Shown here in pieces: positions 25,201 to 37,200 of a stretch of 64,000 bases of DNA. The stretch spans positions 558,001-622,000 of the forward strand of contig JACAXG010000006.1 of assembly GCA_018881555.1 (NCBI GenBank), written 5' to 3'. Position 1 is the stretch's first letter; every line of letters begins with the position of its first letter. The notes below the pieces were generated by a model. It searched no databases and was not told where the DNA came from. It saw nothing but the letters and a program-made list of their open reading frames with translations. The translations under genes and the position numbers were made by a program. The stretch comes from Amblyornis subalaris. Taxonomy: Eukaryota > Chordata > Aves > Passeriformes > Ptilonorhynchidae.

Positions 25201-27324
25201 AGTTAACATTTCTGACTGCAATTTGACGATAAATTAAGGAGGGGTTTGGTGGGGTTTTTTTCTCTTTCCTTGTGGTTGGAGGTAGAGGGGAGAGGGAGTT
25301 GGTTGTCAAAATGGATGTCTTGGTCCTGGTGTCAGGCTGGCTCCCACGCAGTCCCTTTTATCAGCACTATGATGTCCCCAGCTGTGAGCATCGAGGTGCC
25401 AGAAGTAATTAGAGGTGCAGCTATCAAATGTTACTTTGTTCACAATGAGAAGTACCTTTTTTTTTTTCCTTGTGAACTTTTCACATTACTGGGCTGAACA
25501 AAACGGGTGGAGATTTCTTCTTAAGCTATTTCTATTGTTATATAACTTTGATAGCGACATTAAGTGAGTCTTTACTGGCTCAGCTGAGCCTTCTGGAGCC
25601 TGTTGGGTGTTAAATGGGGTTCTCTGCTCAGTGACCTCCAACAACAACTGACGTCTCCTGATCCAAGCACTTCCTGTTGTTTTACTGGTGACGGTTAGTT
25701 TTCTATTAAGCTCATTTGAGTCCTGCACATTTTTACCCTCTGCCCTTTAAAGGGAGGGACAAATGTTAGTTTTGGCTTCTGAATGAAAACTTTGCAGTTC
25801 AGACTTACAACAGAGCAACTGCAAAAAAGAAAGAAAGAAAATTTAAATTATAAATCATCTTCAGCATCATGGCATGACCATTAGCGGCTGACTTCACTTT
25901 CACTATTATCTGACGGAAATTATTTCAATGTGAAATGTTCCCTGTATCTAGCATCCTACAGGCTTTGCTACTCATTCAAAAGTCATGAGTTGTGCTTAAA
26001 TATTTGTGAGAGTTAAAAACTTGTAATAATGCATATTTGGTATTTCCTTCTGCCTTTCAGTGTTTTAACCTTCATGGGTACACAGAGGTCACATTTTCAG
26101 ACTTTTCTCCTTAGCCCTCAGGGCTAGAAACTCAAAAATGAAGGCTGAGATTGTCAAAGAATTAAATTCTTCTAGGAGCTTGAGGGGGCAGGGGAGCAAG
26201 GAGAAATCATATCTGTGACAAAATCCTAAGAGCTGGCAGAAAAATTAGTAAGTGGGAGGAAAGGGGTGCTTTTCTTTCCTTGCTGGTGACTGAGGCTAAA
26301 TAGTCTAAATCACAGGGCTGATTTAAATTATATAGATTTTACTTAAACATAAAAAAAGAAGCTAACAGATTTCGTCTTCACATTTTTGTGCCAAGCTGGT
26401 TCAGAGCCCCATGGTGTATACTTTAAAAGCAAAAAGCAAAGAGAAGATAGAATTTCAATCATAACTCTGGATTTTGTATGTTCCATGGATGAAGTTTGAT
26501 GCACCGATGTACGTTCCTACACGTGTCGTCTGAAGCATTTATTTTGAGCGGAAGCATTGTCCCCAGGCTCCCAGGCTGCTGCCTGACCTCCCCGAAGGCG
26601 GAGTTAGTCACCCACCAAACCATTCCTCTTTTGCTGCTCCTGAAATTTTAGACCAGGACACGCGCTAAGAAAATAGTCCACAATGCAACCAGATCACATA
26701 AATTACAGCAAATTGCAGGCTGTTCAACACATATGAAACTGATTTGGACAAAGGTAGCTGGTTTTCAGCTCACAGGTAGTAAGTAGTGTTTACAATGCAT
26801 GTATGTGGAGTGCCATGTCGAGGTAGGACTGAAAACCCAAGAACTGTTTTTGTTTTGTTTTTCCTAGTTAAGCACAAATTAAATTATGCAGCTTAATGCT
26901 ATTCAAACAGAGCTTCACGTCTGTAAAAGTAACAGATTAAAGAGTTCCTGAAAGTATTGGCCAAAATACAAGAATTAAAAATATTTTAAGAAAACAGCTT
27001 CGAACCAATCCACAAGTGAAAAACCTCATTGTCATATTTATTTGCAGATACATGAAACATTCTGAAATCAGGACATTTTATTTTCCCTTAGCATTATGTG
27101 TTTAATTTGGAAGTCCTGTATTTTAGACCTGCCACTGAATGAAAAACCAAAACAAAGAGACTTCAAAAGCCATTGTTACTCCATTCAAGTCTAAACTCTG
27201 CCTTTGTTCCTATAGCTAATGAGTTTATACTGTCCTGCAGGGAGAATTGACACCAGCCTCAAGTAAATGAAACCAGGCCAAATGTTGGTAAGATCAGAGC
27301 ACTAAAGTAATTATGGGTTGATTA

Positions 27325-27344
27325 AATGTTTATCTTCTTTACAG
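27325..27344 (+). other. 3' splice site of second GMDS exon
   Basis: The acceptor tract tttatcttctttacag is pyrimidine-rich and ends in CAG directly before GTGGGAAGG. The phase matches the preceding donor. No other AG lies between the tract and the exon. Confidence 0.9.
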
Positions 27345-27441
27345 GTGGGAAGGGAAGAATGAAAATGAAGTGGGACGATGCAAAGAGACTGGCAAGATTC
27401 ATGTGACAGTCAATCACAAGTACTACAGGCCAACTGAAGTG
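27345..27441 (+). CDS. GMDS: GMDS next coding exon, 97 bp
   Basis: This is the exon that follows 17905-18023. Its first base (G) completes the split Val codon, after which it reads 32 codons starting [17 protein letters not shown] and ending KYYRPTEV. It is bounded by ctttacag and gtaaga and ends in phase 0. The RPxEV motif is conserved between bacterial Gmd and animal GMDS (E. coli has RPAEV as I recall); family structures place this C-terminal region around the nucleotide-sugar pocket. The exon corresponds to about residues 297-329. The remaining roughly 43 C-terminal residues must lie downstream of the window, because no exon matching them is seen in the following 36.6 kb. Asn-His before KYYRP differs from the Asp-Leu I remember in human; Ile replaces Val in GKIHV. 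No frameshift or stop interrupts the exon. Confidence 0.97.
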
Positions 27442-27447
27442 GTAAGA
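27442..27447 (+). other. 5' splice site after second GMDS exon
   Basis: GTAAGA follows the last codon GTG of the motif RPTEV. The exon ends between codons (phase 0). Translation past this point gives sequence unrelated to GMDS. Confidence 0.9.
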
Positions 27448-27477
27448 AAATGCCCTCCCTTAGCTTTGCAAATGAAT

Positions 27478-27575
27478 AATCCAATCACTCAGCCAATAAA
27501 TTGCTGCATTTGGCCAGCAGTCTGTGAAAACGGCTTAATTGCACTCCCGCTGCCAGCTTTTAGAGCTCTAAATTA
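27478..27575 (+). promoter_or_regulatory. Exon-proximal intronic block, possible conserved element
   Basis: Directly after the second GMDS exon, the intron contains two CCAAT-type words (ccaatcactcagccaataaa), TTTGGCCAG and a balanced, non-repetitive composition before the G-rich patch begins. It may be a splicing or transcriptional regulatory block. This is inference only. Confidence 0.2.
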
Positions 27576-27589
27576 GCCTGCTTGTTGGC

Positions 27590-27720
27590 CCCTCGCAGCC
27601 AGCTACCTGGGAAGAAACAAGGAGCAGGCGGGAGGGGCGGGTGGCCCTCTCACACAGACGCTGCTCTGCTCTGGTCACCCCCTCCGAGTGGCAGTGGCAA
27701 TGCTGGGGGGGGGGAGGGTA
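27590..27720 (+). other. G-rich, GC-box-containing patch beside the exon
   Basis: G-runs on + include gcgggaggggcgggtgg (with GGGGCGGG, a GC-box word, at 27634-27641) and a run of nine or more G at about 27703-27712 ending in gaggg. Several nearby G-runs make G-quadruplex formation possible, and intronic G-runs near donors can influence splicing. No transcription start is evident. Confidence 0.5.
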
Positions 27721-27891
27721 AAACATCGTATGGGAAACAAAAACAAAGCGTAAAACAGCTCGTTGTTAATGGCAATATGGTCATCTCTTCTCCAGCTGCG
27801 AGTAGGGAAAGGAGAGGAAGGTGGGCACTGATGGGCTTGATTATAAAGCACTTCCTTCAGTGTTTCAGCTCCATCCAGTAAAGTATTCCCT

Positions 27892-27981
27892 GAGTATCCC
27901 CTGTCCAGCTTAGATCTTTGTAACTGTGGGTACAGTGAGGATCCCCTGTTGAGCTTACATCTTTGTAGCTGTGGGTGCTGC
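27892..27981. repeat. Two-copy 45-bp minisatellite
   Basis: The unit starting gagtatcccctgtccagctt is repeated with period 45, as gaggatcccctgttgagctt and onward (27892-27936, 27937-27981). The copies differ at about eight to ten positions. Because 45 is a multiple of three, the minus-strand frame shows a 15-residue repeat (…QLQRCKLNRG / QLQRSKLDRG…), but no gene is indicated. Confidence 0.88.
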
Positions 27982-30900
27982 AAAATGCCTGGTTAAGATG
28001 TNCTTGTCTGCTTTGTTTTCTCGGATGCTTTGCAGAGTCCCACTCAGCAAATGCTCGTTTGCAGAACTCCTCTTTACTCCCAGGAATGCCTCACTGAAGT
28101 CTACCAGGGGTGCTAAACCAGCGCATGCTGCTGGCAGGACCAATTCACTAACCCCTGTGCTCCAGTCACCTAATGAGCATTCCAGGAGAGGGAAAACAAC
28201 AGTATTTCCAGGTCAGACAGGATGGTGGCAATGCACAGAGAGGGTACGNGATGAAGCCTTGTTTCTGGACACAGGCAACAGTAACCCCAATTGTGTGATG
28301 TGCGAGTGGGTGTACCAAGGAGAGGATTTCTTTTCTCCTGGGGAAATTGATAGGAGGCCCACTGGCTGCTGACACAGCATTGTCTGTCAGTATGTCCATT
28401 CAGAAGAGCTGCCTGAGTCAAGCAAGAGGGTGACAAGAGCATCTTTGTGTTGGTGACACAGATTGCAGAATGGCAGTGGGGGTCTGCATGTGTGGAAGTG
28501 GGCATGGGTTCTAAAACTGAAATTCAGAGGGGATAGAGGCTTTCATGTTATGTTAAAATGGGCTGGACCTGTGTATCGGAATCAAATGCTAGGAAGTCAT
28601 TAAGAGCTGTCTGTCATTCTGTGCTGTGGTAAGGTGTCAGGATGATAAGGAGGACAGAGACAAAAGGACTTGCCAAACAGGAAAAGGACACTTGACCCAA
28701 CAAGTCTGTCCTTTGTGAGACCCACTTTCCTGCTTTGTCATACCTCTTACTAACAAGTACATATTCACTCCTCAAAATTCATGGCTAGTATGTAGCTCTT
28801 TGGAAGCCCGCCCTGTAGTTTCACCTTATTCATTTGCTCAGACATTTTCTGCTGAAATAGTGGTGCCCATGGTGTCCTTATTCGTCTCCTCTTGGGAATA
28901 CAGTGTCTGGATTTTAAATTCAGTTCACTATACATACTGTTTTGGAACAGTGCATAAGCACACATCCTCAGGAATACTCATGTAATTTCTGGTGGCTCCA
29001 TACATGAGAATAGGGAGGTATTCAAATACAGAGTGGAATGTGGCCTTGAAATACCACTGTGTATAACCACAATAGATGTCTGATGTTTATCTGAAATTAC
29101 CTGGTCTGTCATAAGCCACCTTCCCTTGAATAAGGGCTTCATCTCTATCTTCCAGTGCCCCTATCTTGCCTTGCTTTTAATACAGTTCTGACTTGGTTCC
29201 CGTGGAACCCAGGAATGCTGTGAAGCTGCTCAAGCATGATCAAGGTAGAAGCACAAAATGGGTTTTGAAGTACCGTTGTCTTAAGGAGTGTGCAGATGAA
29301 CTGTGAGCAAACTCCTCTATGGAGAGATGTGACATCCTTTTTCTGCAATTTGCTTCCTAGAGTATCTCAGGATGGAAGGATGGATACCCAGAATCACTTT
29401 CCTTTTTTTTTTTTTGATTCTGATTTGATTTCCATTCCTTGTCAAAGGCAAGCAAACTTCTGTTTATTTCATTCGGGGAATCACATCTGTGCTGTTCAAA
29501 CTACTAGACCAAAACCCAATCCAACACAAGAAAGCAAGGAAAAGCAGTGAAATAACTAAAATGGACTGAGAGCCCGTGTCCCCTCCTGCCACCCGTACCA
29601 CTACGGCTGAAGGCAAGTAAGCCTCAGGTTGACATTTGGGGAGGAGGCTTAGCCAGATCACTTAACAGGAATTCTGCTGTTGAATCACAGCTGACACAAA
29701 AAATCTGATGCTCAGATTCTCATGTCTTATTTGGAAACATTTCTGTCTGTCTGTCTCTCTAAAATTTAACATGGTACTCTGGAAATTGAAAATAAACATA
29801 ATTTAATCTTGTGTACAGTCAGTTCTGACAGTGCCAATACATTCATTTGAAAACACATTTGTTTTCTTCAGTTAGTGATCCCTGGGGTCAAGGCCTCCCA
29901 TTGAAAAGCTTAGCTGTACTGAAGAAGAAACCTTGAAATGTGAGACAGTCTTCTAGTCAAACTAAGTAGACCCTTTGAATGCCTTGGCTCTAAATCTCTT
30001 CACTCTGCTTTTGACTGCTTTGGGGCCCCTTGATATTTACTGGCCTTGGGAATTGTTCCTGCTAATGCTTCTAATGCCTGTCTCTCTCCTTCCTTCCTTG
30101 TGTCTTGCCAAATGCAAACCTATCAGTATCTTTTCTTTCAGCTTTTATCGAATTCCTATCAGTATATTTTCTGACCCTTTTAAAAAACGTTTTTGGAGAC
30201 TAACCTGCTGTAAAGATTGGGGGAAAATTTTTGTTTCTGCCTTTCTTAAAATCAACAGTTTTCACAGGAGCTTTACGGCGAGTTTGCTTTCTATACTGAA
30301 CTTGACACACTACGAAAGATGCTTTCACACGTTTTGCAGGCTTTTTAAGCACATGGCTGGTAAAGTCATACTTTACATTCATCTTCTGCTCCAGGCTTGT
30401 AAAGATCAGTTTCCACTACAGTTTGCTCACCTGTGAAATGTAGGTACTTCAGAAATTATCTCACTAGTCTTTTCTACTTACAATCAGAATGTTCATATTG
30501 TAGGTAGGCAACTTCGTTTATGCTTGCCTTTAAATAATCTATTTGGTATTCACAAAAATAATATTAAAATTAATTTTAAATATCTTTTAAAAGGTTGAAC
30601 TGAAATTTAATGAGCTGCCTCAGTGAGTTGGAAACAAGCAGCCCTGCAGCACATAATGTCATAAGCATCAGGTCCCTCAACCCCCAAAGCTGGGTAATTT
30701 TTACAGAGTTAGGGTCTGTCTTTAATTTTCTTATCTTTCAGCAGAACAATTACTAGTAATTTGTATGCATGAATTTCCCCCCAAGAACTGCATAATTGCT
30801 TCTAGTTAAATTTTGCCCATTAAGGTGTTTGAGTAAAAGTGTTTCTATTATTTTTGCATGGCAGCTATTAAGCTAGCAGTTCTATAGGAGCTTGCTTCAT

Positions 30901-31441
30901 TTCATTGCCCTTTCCTGCAACAATGAAGATTAACTACAGGTCTCACTGGTCTGTCCTGTCATCACAGGACTTAGATGTATATATCTCTCAGTTAGGAGTT
31001 TATGTTACTTTTTGAAAGGGGTTGGGGGGGAAACCTTTCAACCATATGTAAATGTTGTTTTTTTCTCCAAATCTAATGCTCTGCATGTGTTAAAGAGAAT
31101 TCTTCACTCTTCCTCCCACCTGTTTCTGCAGTTGTCCTACAGCTTGCCTAGAGTAGGAACTGCAGGTTGTATCCATACATCACATTTGCTATGGACTGGC
31201 ATGGCTGTAACTCTGAGGATGCACAGACAGCATCAATGCAAATTGCCTTCCTTTAAGCAAGCCTGGAAACTCTGTCACAATGTGATGCTAATATTTAAGT
31301 AGTCATCTGGCCTCTTATTATTCTTCAAAGGAAAAAGGGCATGCTACCTTGCTAACTTCTTGCTTTTGTTATATGCTTTAAGCAATTAAGTATTTTTCTT
31401 CCAATTCTTTCCAGCTTGGATATAAATGAAACATATGTACC

Positions 31442-31468
31442 TATATATATATATATATATATATATAT
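31442..31468. repeat. (TA)n dinucleotide microsatellite
   Basis: An uninterrupted TA run of about 27 bp, flanked by imperfect TA-rich sequence. It is likely length-polymorphic. Confidence 0.95.
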
Positions 31469-33697
31469 GATAGATATTTGATTTCTCAAGTCTTCTGTGT
31501 GTTGCTTATACTATATTTTGCATTTTTCCTTAACTGTGTTTGGCCTCAGTTACCCTTTTCCCTCCTCAGAATTAAGCAGGACGGCTTTAAATTTCAGTCT
31601 CTTCAGATGTTTTTTAAAATTCAGCTCTGTGTTTCCCNTGTTTCATAGGATTCCAGTAAAAATTCCTTGGGGCATATCACATTCTCCCAAAGTCAGCTTT
31701 CTTAAAGTCAAAAACATTTCTGAACTCCTTTAAGTGTTCTTGCCCTAAAGAGCATTTGGAGTCTAATGAAACCATGATCACAAACCCCTAAATGCCCCAC
31801 ACTTCCACTTTATTTTTCATACAAGCTTCATTTCCTACTCTTAAGTTTGGAGCTGCCTGTGACTGTGAACTGTTCAGATGTCTGCACGAGGAAACACATG
31901 CTTCCCTTCCTCAAGGATCTTTTTGCTCATCAGTGTCAGTACGTGGCCTGTATTAGTACTCATGAAAATGAAATGGAAGCATTCAAGGAAGAATAATCTT
32001 CAGATGATTTTCCAGTCTATTTTCCTCTCTAGCAGCCAGGTAAAGAAGATATGAATTGTCATAATACTGACAATCTTCTCTTATCTGGTTTTTTTTTTCA
32101 CTCCTTGTTCTGAAAATGTATGTCAACATCTGAAAACTATTGCCTCTGTTGTCCTTAGTTCTCCTCCGAGCTGACTTTGCTGCTGTCTCGGCCAAAATGT
32201 TGGTATTGTTCCTTACTTCAAACTCAACATTATCTCTGCATTGCTTTGCCATCGTCTTCCTTATATTTGTCCCTCCTGCTAATAACACCTGCAGTAGATT
32301 GTTTGGTTGTTTATTTAGTTAAGGCCTTACATATCAGGCATTTCAGATGTATCTCTGAAAATATATATGTCAAATTCAGCCAAGTAAAATAATGATTAGT
32401 AGTAACTTGTCTCTGTATAGCATCTAAGAGGCACTTAACATACTTTAAATATTTCTCAACAAGCATATGAGAAAGAGTTTTTAAAAAAAATGGCATCACT
32501 GTGTTTCTGCTTCTGAAACGTGTGTGGCAGAGCAGACAGACTGCACAGCTCAAGTCATATCATGAAGTGGCAGCAAAGTTAGGAGGAGAGCCTGATGGCA
32601 TTGTGTTCCACTGCCATTCCTAGGGGATGCAACCATCCATCCACAGGTAGCTTTCTACTATTTTATCTCACCCTGATTTTGTTCATATTAGTTCTTCCTT
32701 AGAAGACAGGAAGATCATTATTGCTATCAAGTTTTCCTCTCAATATGTCACCAAACCAGAGAAGCTTGAGCAGGCTCATGTCCAGTCTTGCTCTGTGTCT
32801 TGTTTAATCCTCTTAACAGACTCTTAGCAGGAGCCCTACCTTACCTCCTTTCTAGTGGGAGCAGATACCTAATATATGCCACTCCAGCCCTCCCACACAC
32901 AATTCTGACTTTTGCTTCATAATTAGCTCATTACATCAGTATTAGACCGGCACATCCAGTAAAGGAATCCCACTGGACACCACNGCTCATATGCTGTGCT
33001 TTACTCAGTTGCTTCTCTTTGCGTCATCCTGCTCCTCCTCTGCTATGCCTCCAACAAAACATTTCTCTGGCAACTTCTACAGCTGGCTCTGTTCCCCTTG
33101 TTCCTTCACCACCTCTTTCTCTGCTGTCATTCCTGAGGTTTTGAAACCAGCCATGTGTCATCTGTGACGTTCAGATCTTCATTGATCTTCCTGAGAACAT
33201 CAGCCTGTCTCTCTGAGTCTGCTTTCCAATCCCCTAATGCCACAACCATCTGACAAGACTAGCCAGAGGAAGAGGGTGTCCTTACCTCCTGGGGTCTAAG
33301 CTGGAGTGCTTTTGCACCTTGGGTGTTACACCGTATGTTCATTTACGAGATGAGTAGTTTTTCCTTTGGAAATGTTCAGACTGGCTGAAGAAATCTCTGA
33401 CTGACCTTGGGCAATGCAATTTTCCATTCTGAGTGGGTAAAGAGATTGCAACCCCATTGAAAAGCTGGTGTGTAAAGATAAAGCTGTCATCCAGGCAGAA
33501 GGGTTGTTGGTTTTGATTCATTGCTCATTTTTCTAAGTGCCGTTGACACATAGCAATTAGTGGCAATCTTGGATGTGACAGATCTGGGCTCAACTCCTGA
33601 AAACAGATTTTTAAATTAAACTTAGGTGACTGGAGGATTAAGGCTGAGGGAGAAGTGAATGAGGCTAGAAGGCTGTCTACCTCCTTAATTAGACCGT

Positions 33698-33762
33698 GCC
33701 TGATTCAGCCAGGCATCCAAGCAAGTGCTTNACTTCAAGGGCATGAGAAGTTAATAGGGACA
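33698..33762 (-). repeat. Probable relic of old amniote interspersed repeat
   Basis: The words gattcagc, aagcaagtgctt, acttcaag, gcatgag and aataggga occur in the same order and spacing as 'gattcagc…aagcacgtgctt…actttaag…catgagtag…ggac' in an old repeat known across sauropsids. The family name is uncertain. This is the best of the relic matches in the window. Confidence 0.5.
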
Positions 33763-34082
33763 GTTTCCGTACTAGTAGCTAAGACTGTGCTTACGTGCAT
33801 TGCAGCATCTTAATATGAAGCACAGCAATTTATCTGTAATGGGAACTGAGAAGGCCAGCCCAAATATTACGGGAGCTCAGGAGGTGCCAGCTGATTATTC
33901 TTGTTTGCCTGGCCCATTGTACAGTGCCTGGGAGCAGAAATGCTGAAATAGCTCAAGACACTTCCTTTCATCAGTTTCTCTTAGTGTAGCTTTGCAGGCA
34001 AGAAGGAATTATACCAAGTTCAGGCAGTTTGTAGTTTTAATCAACTGCTCCATCCCATAATTCTTCTCTGCCTTCCTGGCAG

Positions 34083-34270
34083 TGGGGGGTCTTACCGCCA
34101 CCTCTTCACTTATTCGTGTTTACTCAGGCACAGAAAGTCTCTCTTTATCTCGCCTCTTCTCCCCTTGCCTCCCCCTTCTCTTGGCCTGCCATTTGGCCTC
34201 CTCCTCCCCCTTGTTATCTCTCTCTGTTGTCTCACCCTCATTTGGGCCATCCCTTGTTTTCTTATCACTG
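34083..34270. repeat. Pyrimidine-rich (C/T) stretch
   Basis: About 190 bp strongly biased to C and T on + (ctctctttatctcgcctctt, ctcccccttctcttggcctg and so on). Several frames stay open on both strands because of this bias, but none resembles a protein. Confidence 0.7.
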
Positions 34271-37200
34271 CCTGTCCTATGCCTGTACCATACAAACACT
34301 CCAGCAGATGTGGTGGGAAATGCAAGGCCTCTGAAGGAAGTCACAGGGGTGGGAGAGAGCCTGGAGCAGGCAAAAGCCACGACAGAAGTCCAGGCTCAGG
34401 CAGCANCAAGACACATTTGTCACAACTCCTAAGTGTTCCCTCCTGCCAGCAGTCTCCACCACCTACAGCCTATTCCCCATTTTCTACTTGAGATCAGACA
34501 TTCAAAAGAGCCAAACTGTGGTTCAGACCACATTTTGGAGTGCCCAGTGAGTAAGACTGGCAGAGTGGCTCAGCACAAATCTGTTCCCATCAGGGTTTTC
34601 TGAAGACCTTAGTGTCAGAGGTGCTTGAGGTCACTTACACACCTGATTACTGGTTCACATTCAAAAGTGGGAGCCTGTCTGAAGATCTGTCTCACTTTCA
34701 GACTCTGTTTATTTTATTTTACAATGGGGTTTTTAAAGTCAAGCAATATGTTAACAATACTGTTCTCATTTTGACTGCGTTTCCCACGTCGTTGTAACCT
34801 TTTCTTTTGAGTGTGCTGTGCCAATTCAACCCTTGCAATGGTTTTAAAATGGCAGCACAGAACTGTAAATTACATGATTTATGTGAAAATAAAAATGGCT
34901 TTTGAATACAGAGGATATGAGACAGAGGTAAGGTTTCCTTCAGCAGATCTGGAATTAAGGGCTAGACTCATGTCTAATTTCTCCAGCCTTAGCCAGAGCT
35001 TGCTTGCCTTCAGCTGTTTATATTTTATTTTATGAGTGAGTGGGTGTACAAAGGAAGATGACAGCCCCAGAGTGTTCATGTGTTTCATCTGAGAAGCCAT
35101 GAGATGGTTGTAGTGTTGGTAATAGCAGTTTCTGCTGGGTTTGGGTCAGCAGATGCCTTGACATCGGCCTTTCCAGCAGAGAGTCCTCCAGTCAGTGGTT
35201 TGCTGGGGAAGACGGCGTCTCCAGCCTGGGTGTGCCACGGCAGCTAATATTTTTCTACTTGAAAGATAGCACTTCAAGCCACTGGTTCTCAAAATCCTAT
35301 GCCACCTCTTGTAAAATATGTATCATTGTTACTTTGGTGCTGCTGGAGATGTTATGAGAGTGACTGCAGTTGTCCCTTTGAGGGACACTCCAGGGCAGTG
35401 TGAAAGGGCCATTTGAACCAGGTTAGGAGAAATGCATNAAGGCATAACAAGTTCTGAGGAAAGAGGAGGGTGTGGGGGCTTGCCTTCAAAAGCTTTCATT
35501 TCATCATTTTTCAGGTGTTTCATGGTCCAAAAATGACAATAAGCATCTATCAATTTCTTTTATTTCTTTAGTTATCTGAAGTTTATTTCCCTAGAAAATA
35601 TAGGATGTTTTAACTTCACCTGTGGGAAAAAAGTCAAAAAATATTCTGCTCAAAAAAAAAAAAAAAGGCTCTTCAATTTTTTTAGGGAAAGCCTGATTTG
35701 GAGGGAGAAAGGTACTTTTCTGGGGGAGTCAGGCTTTCTTTTAGTTTGGTCCTNGAGGTCTTCTGTCTCCCCCAAAAAGTCAGCAAGAAGTTTTTGTTCA
35801 GGCTCTTATCTCTGTCCTTCACCATGTGCAATTTCTCTCAAAAGGACAAATGGNTGAAAGGAAGTGGAAGTTTGGAATTTGTTGTTTAAAAATATAAACC
35901 TTCACCTTTTCGCTCTATCACCTTTAGAGTCATCATTTGTCAATTAACAGCTCCATGATGGAAGCATGAAGAGGTGGGACCTTTCCTATTATTGCTACCC
36001 TGTGATGGTGATAATGATGATGTTGAGGAGTGCTTGATCACCTTCCATGTCTTCTTGTCTCATCTTTGTATTCCAGAAGAAACCTGTAGCAATGATTCTG
36101 ACCATATCAGAACTTAAAAACCTTTTACATTGTTAATTATTTTTTAGTATCCTTAATACTTCCCTTGTTTTCAAGAAGAGCTTGTATGGTTGAATAGCAG
36201 GGGAAATTGAGCCTTGTAGATATAAACAACTTTTTTNAAATGAGGGGGAAGGGAAGGGGGGAGAAGTGTTGTTGCTGAATAAAACCCGAGAAGAATTATC
36301 TCTGTGTCATAAACATCTACAGTATTTGTGATGAACCAGGAAAAGGATCTTCATGCCCATCTTGGATGTTCCCCAAATTGTCTGATGTCCCCNCTGGATG
36401 GGTGACAGAGGAGACAGTAATTATCTTCAGGGCAGGAGAGACTTAAACATTAAGAGCTTTATGCCTAGGATCAGCTGGAATTTTTGCTCATTCCTCACAT
36501 ATAGTCTCTGAGCTCACCAAAGCAGACAGTATGAAAAATATTAACAGGATTCAAGAAGACATTAGTAATAGATTAAGAGTGCATGCCTCTCTTGTGAGAC
36601 TTTTTTTCCTTGATTTTTTTTTTTTTCTTTCAGTCAGAAAAGTCTAAAGGTGAGTAGGTGAAGTCGATTTTAATAATTCACAGACAATAATACATCTATT
36701 TCTTATTTGACAGAGCTAGTGTTTAAACTATTAGCATTGTCTGGCATAACATGAAACAGGATCAGTCACTCATCCCTTTGAAACCTCTAACCTGGCCTCG
36801 TTTGAATTTCTTCCTTCCAGCTTTGCCAGTACATTATAGCAGTCTTCGTAGAGCTCTCAGCTGCCTTGTGGCTTCAGACTTTATCTACCAGGTTGTGGTT
36901 AGAAATAGAGTAAGACAGCACCATTCCTCTCTGTATGCAAGGACACAGAAACCTCAGTGCTACAGATAGCCATTGAAATTCAAAACAGACCACTCGACTG
37001 CTGAACAGAAATGAGTTTTTAAATCAGATTTTCTTTTTGGAACACTGTTCTGTAAATTTTGAAAGCACTCATTTTTTTTACTTCCTCCAAATTGCTGAAC
37101 TGGTACTACTTTGCAGTCATGCTTTGTACTGATTAGCCATAAGGGGAAAGGTGGAATAACAATAATGGAAACAAAAAAAATATGGTTTAAAATATAACAC

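Larger units (their letters stand above)
18024..27344 (+). other. Complete GMDS intron, 9321 bp
   Basis: This intron is defined by matching splice sites and phase on both sides. It contains no recognisable gene or intact transposon. Notable content is a perfect inverted repeat at 20883-20912, a 23-A run with purine-rich tail at 21845-21890, and T/G-rich simple sequence at 22205-22262. A relatively GC-rich stretch lies at about 24640-24960. Open frames up to 112 codons (for example 18650-18988 on +, 22242-22580 on -) look like chance. Confidence 0.93.

Noticed and set aside
29975..30436. 153-codon Leu/Phe-rich open frame on +, membrane-protein-like
   Set aside because: Hydrophobicity follows from T-rich sequence. 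No family is recognised and no promoter or splice context is seen.
34082..34491. Several overlapping open frames on both strands
   Set aside because: They are explained by the C/T bias, which removes stop codons; they have no protein similarity and contain an n.
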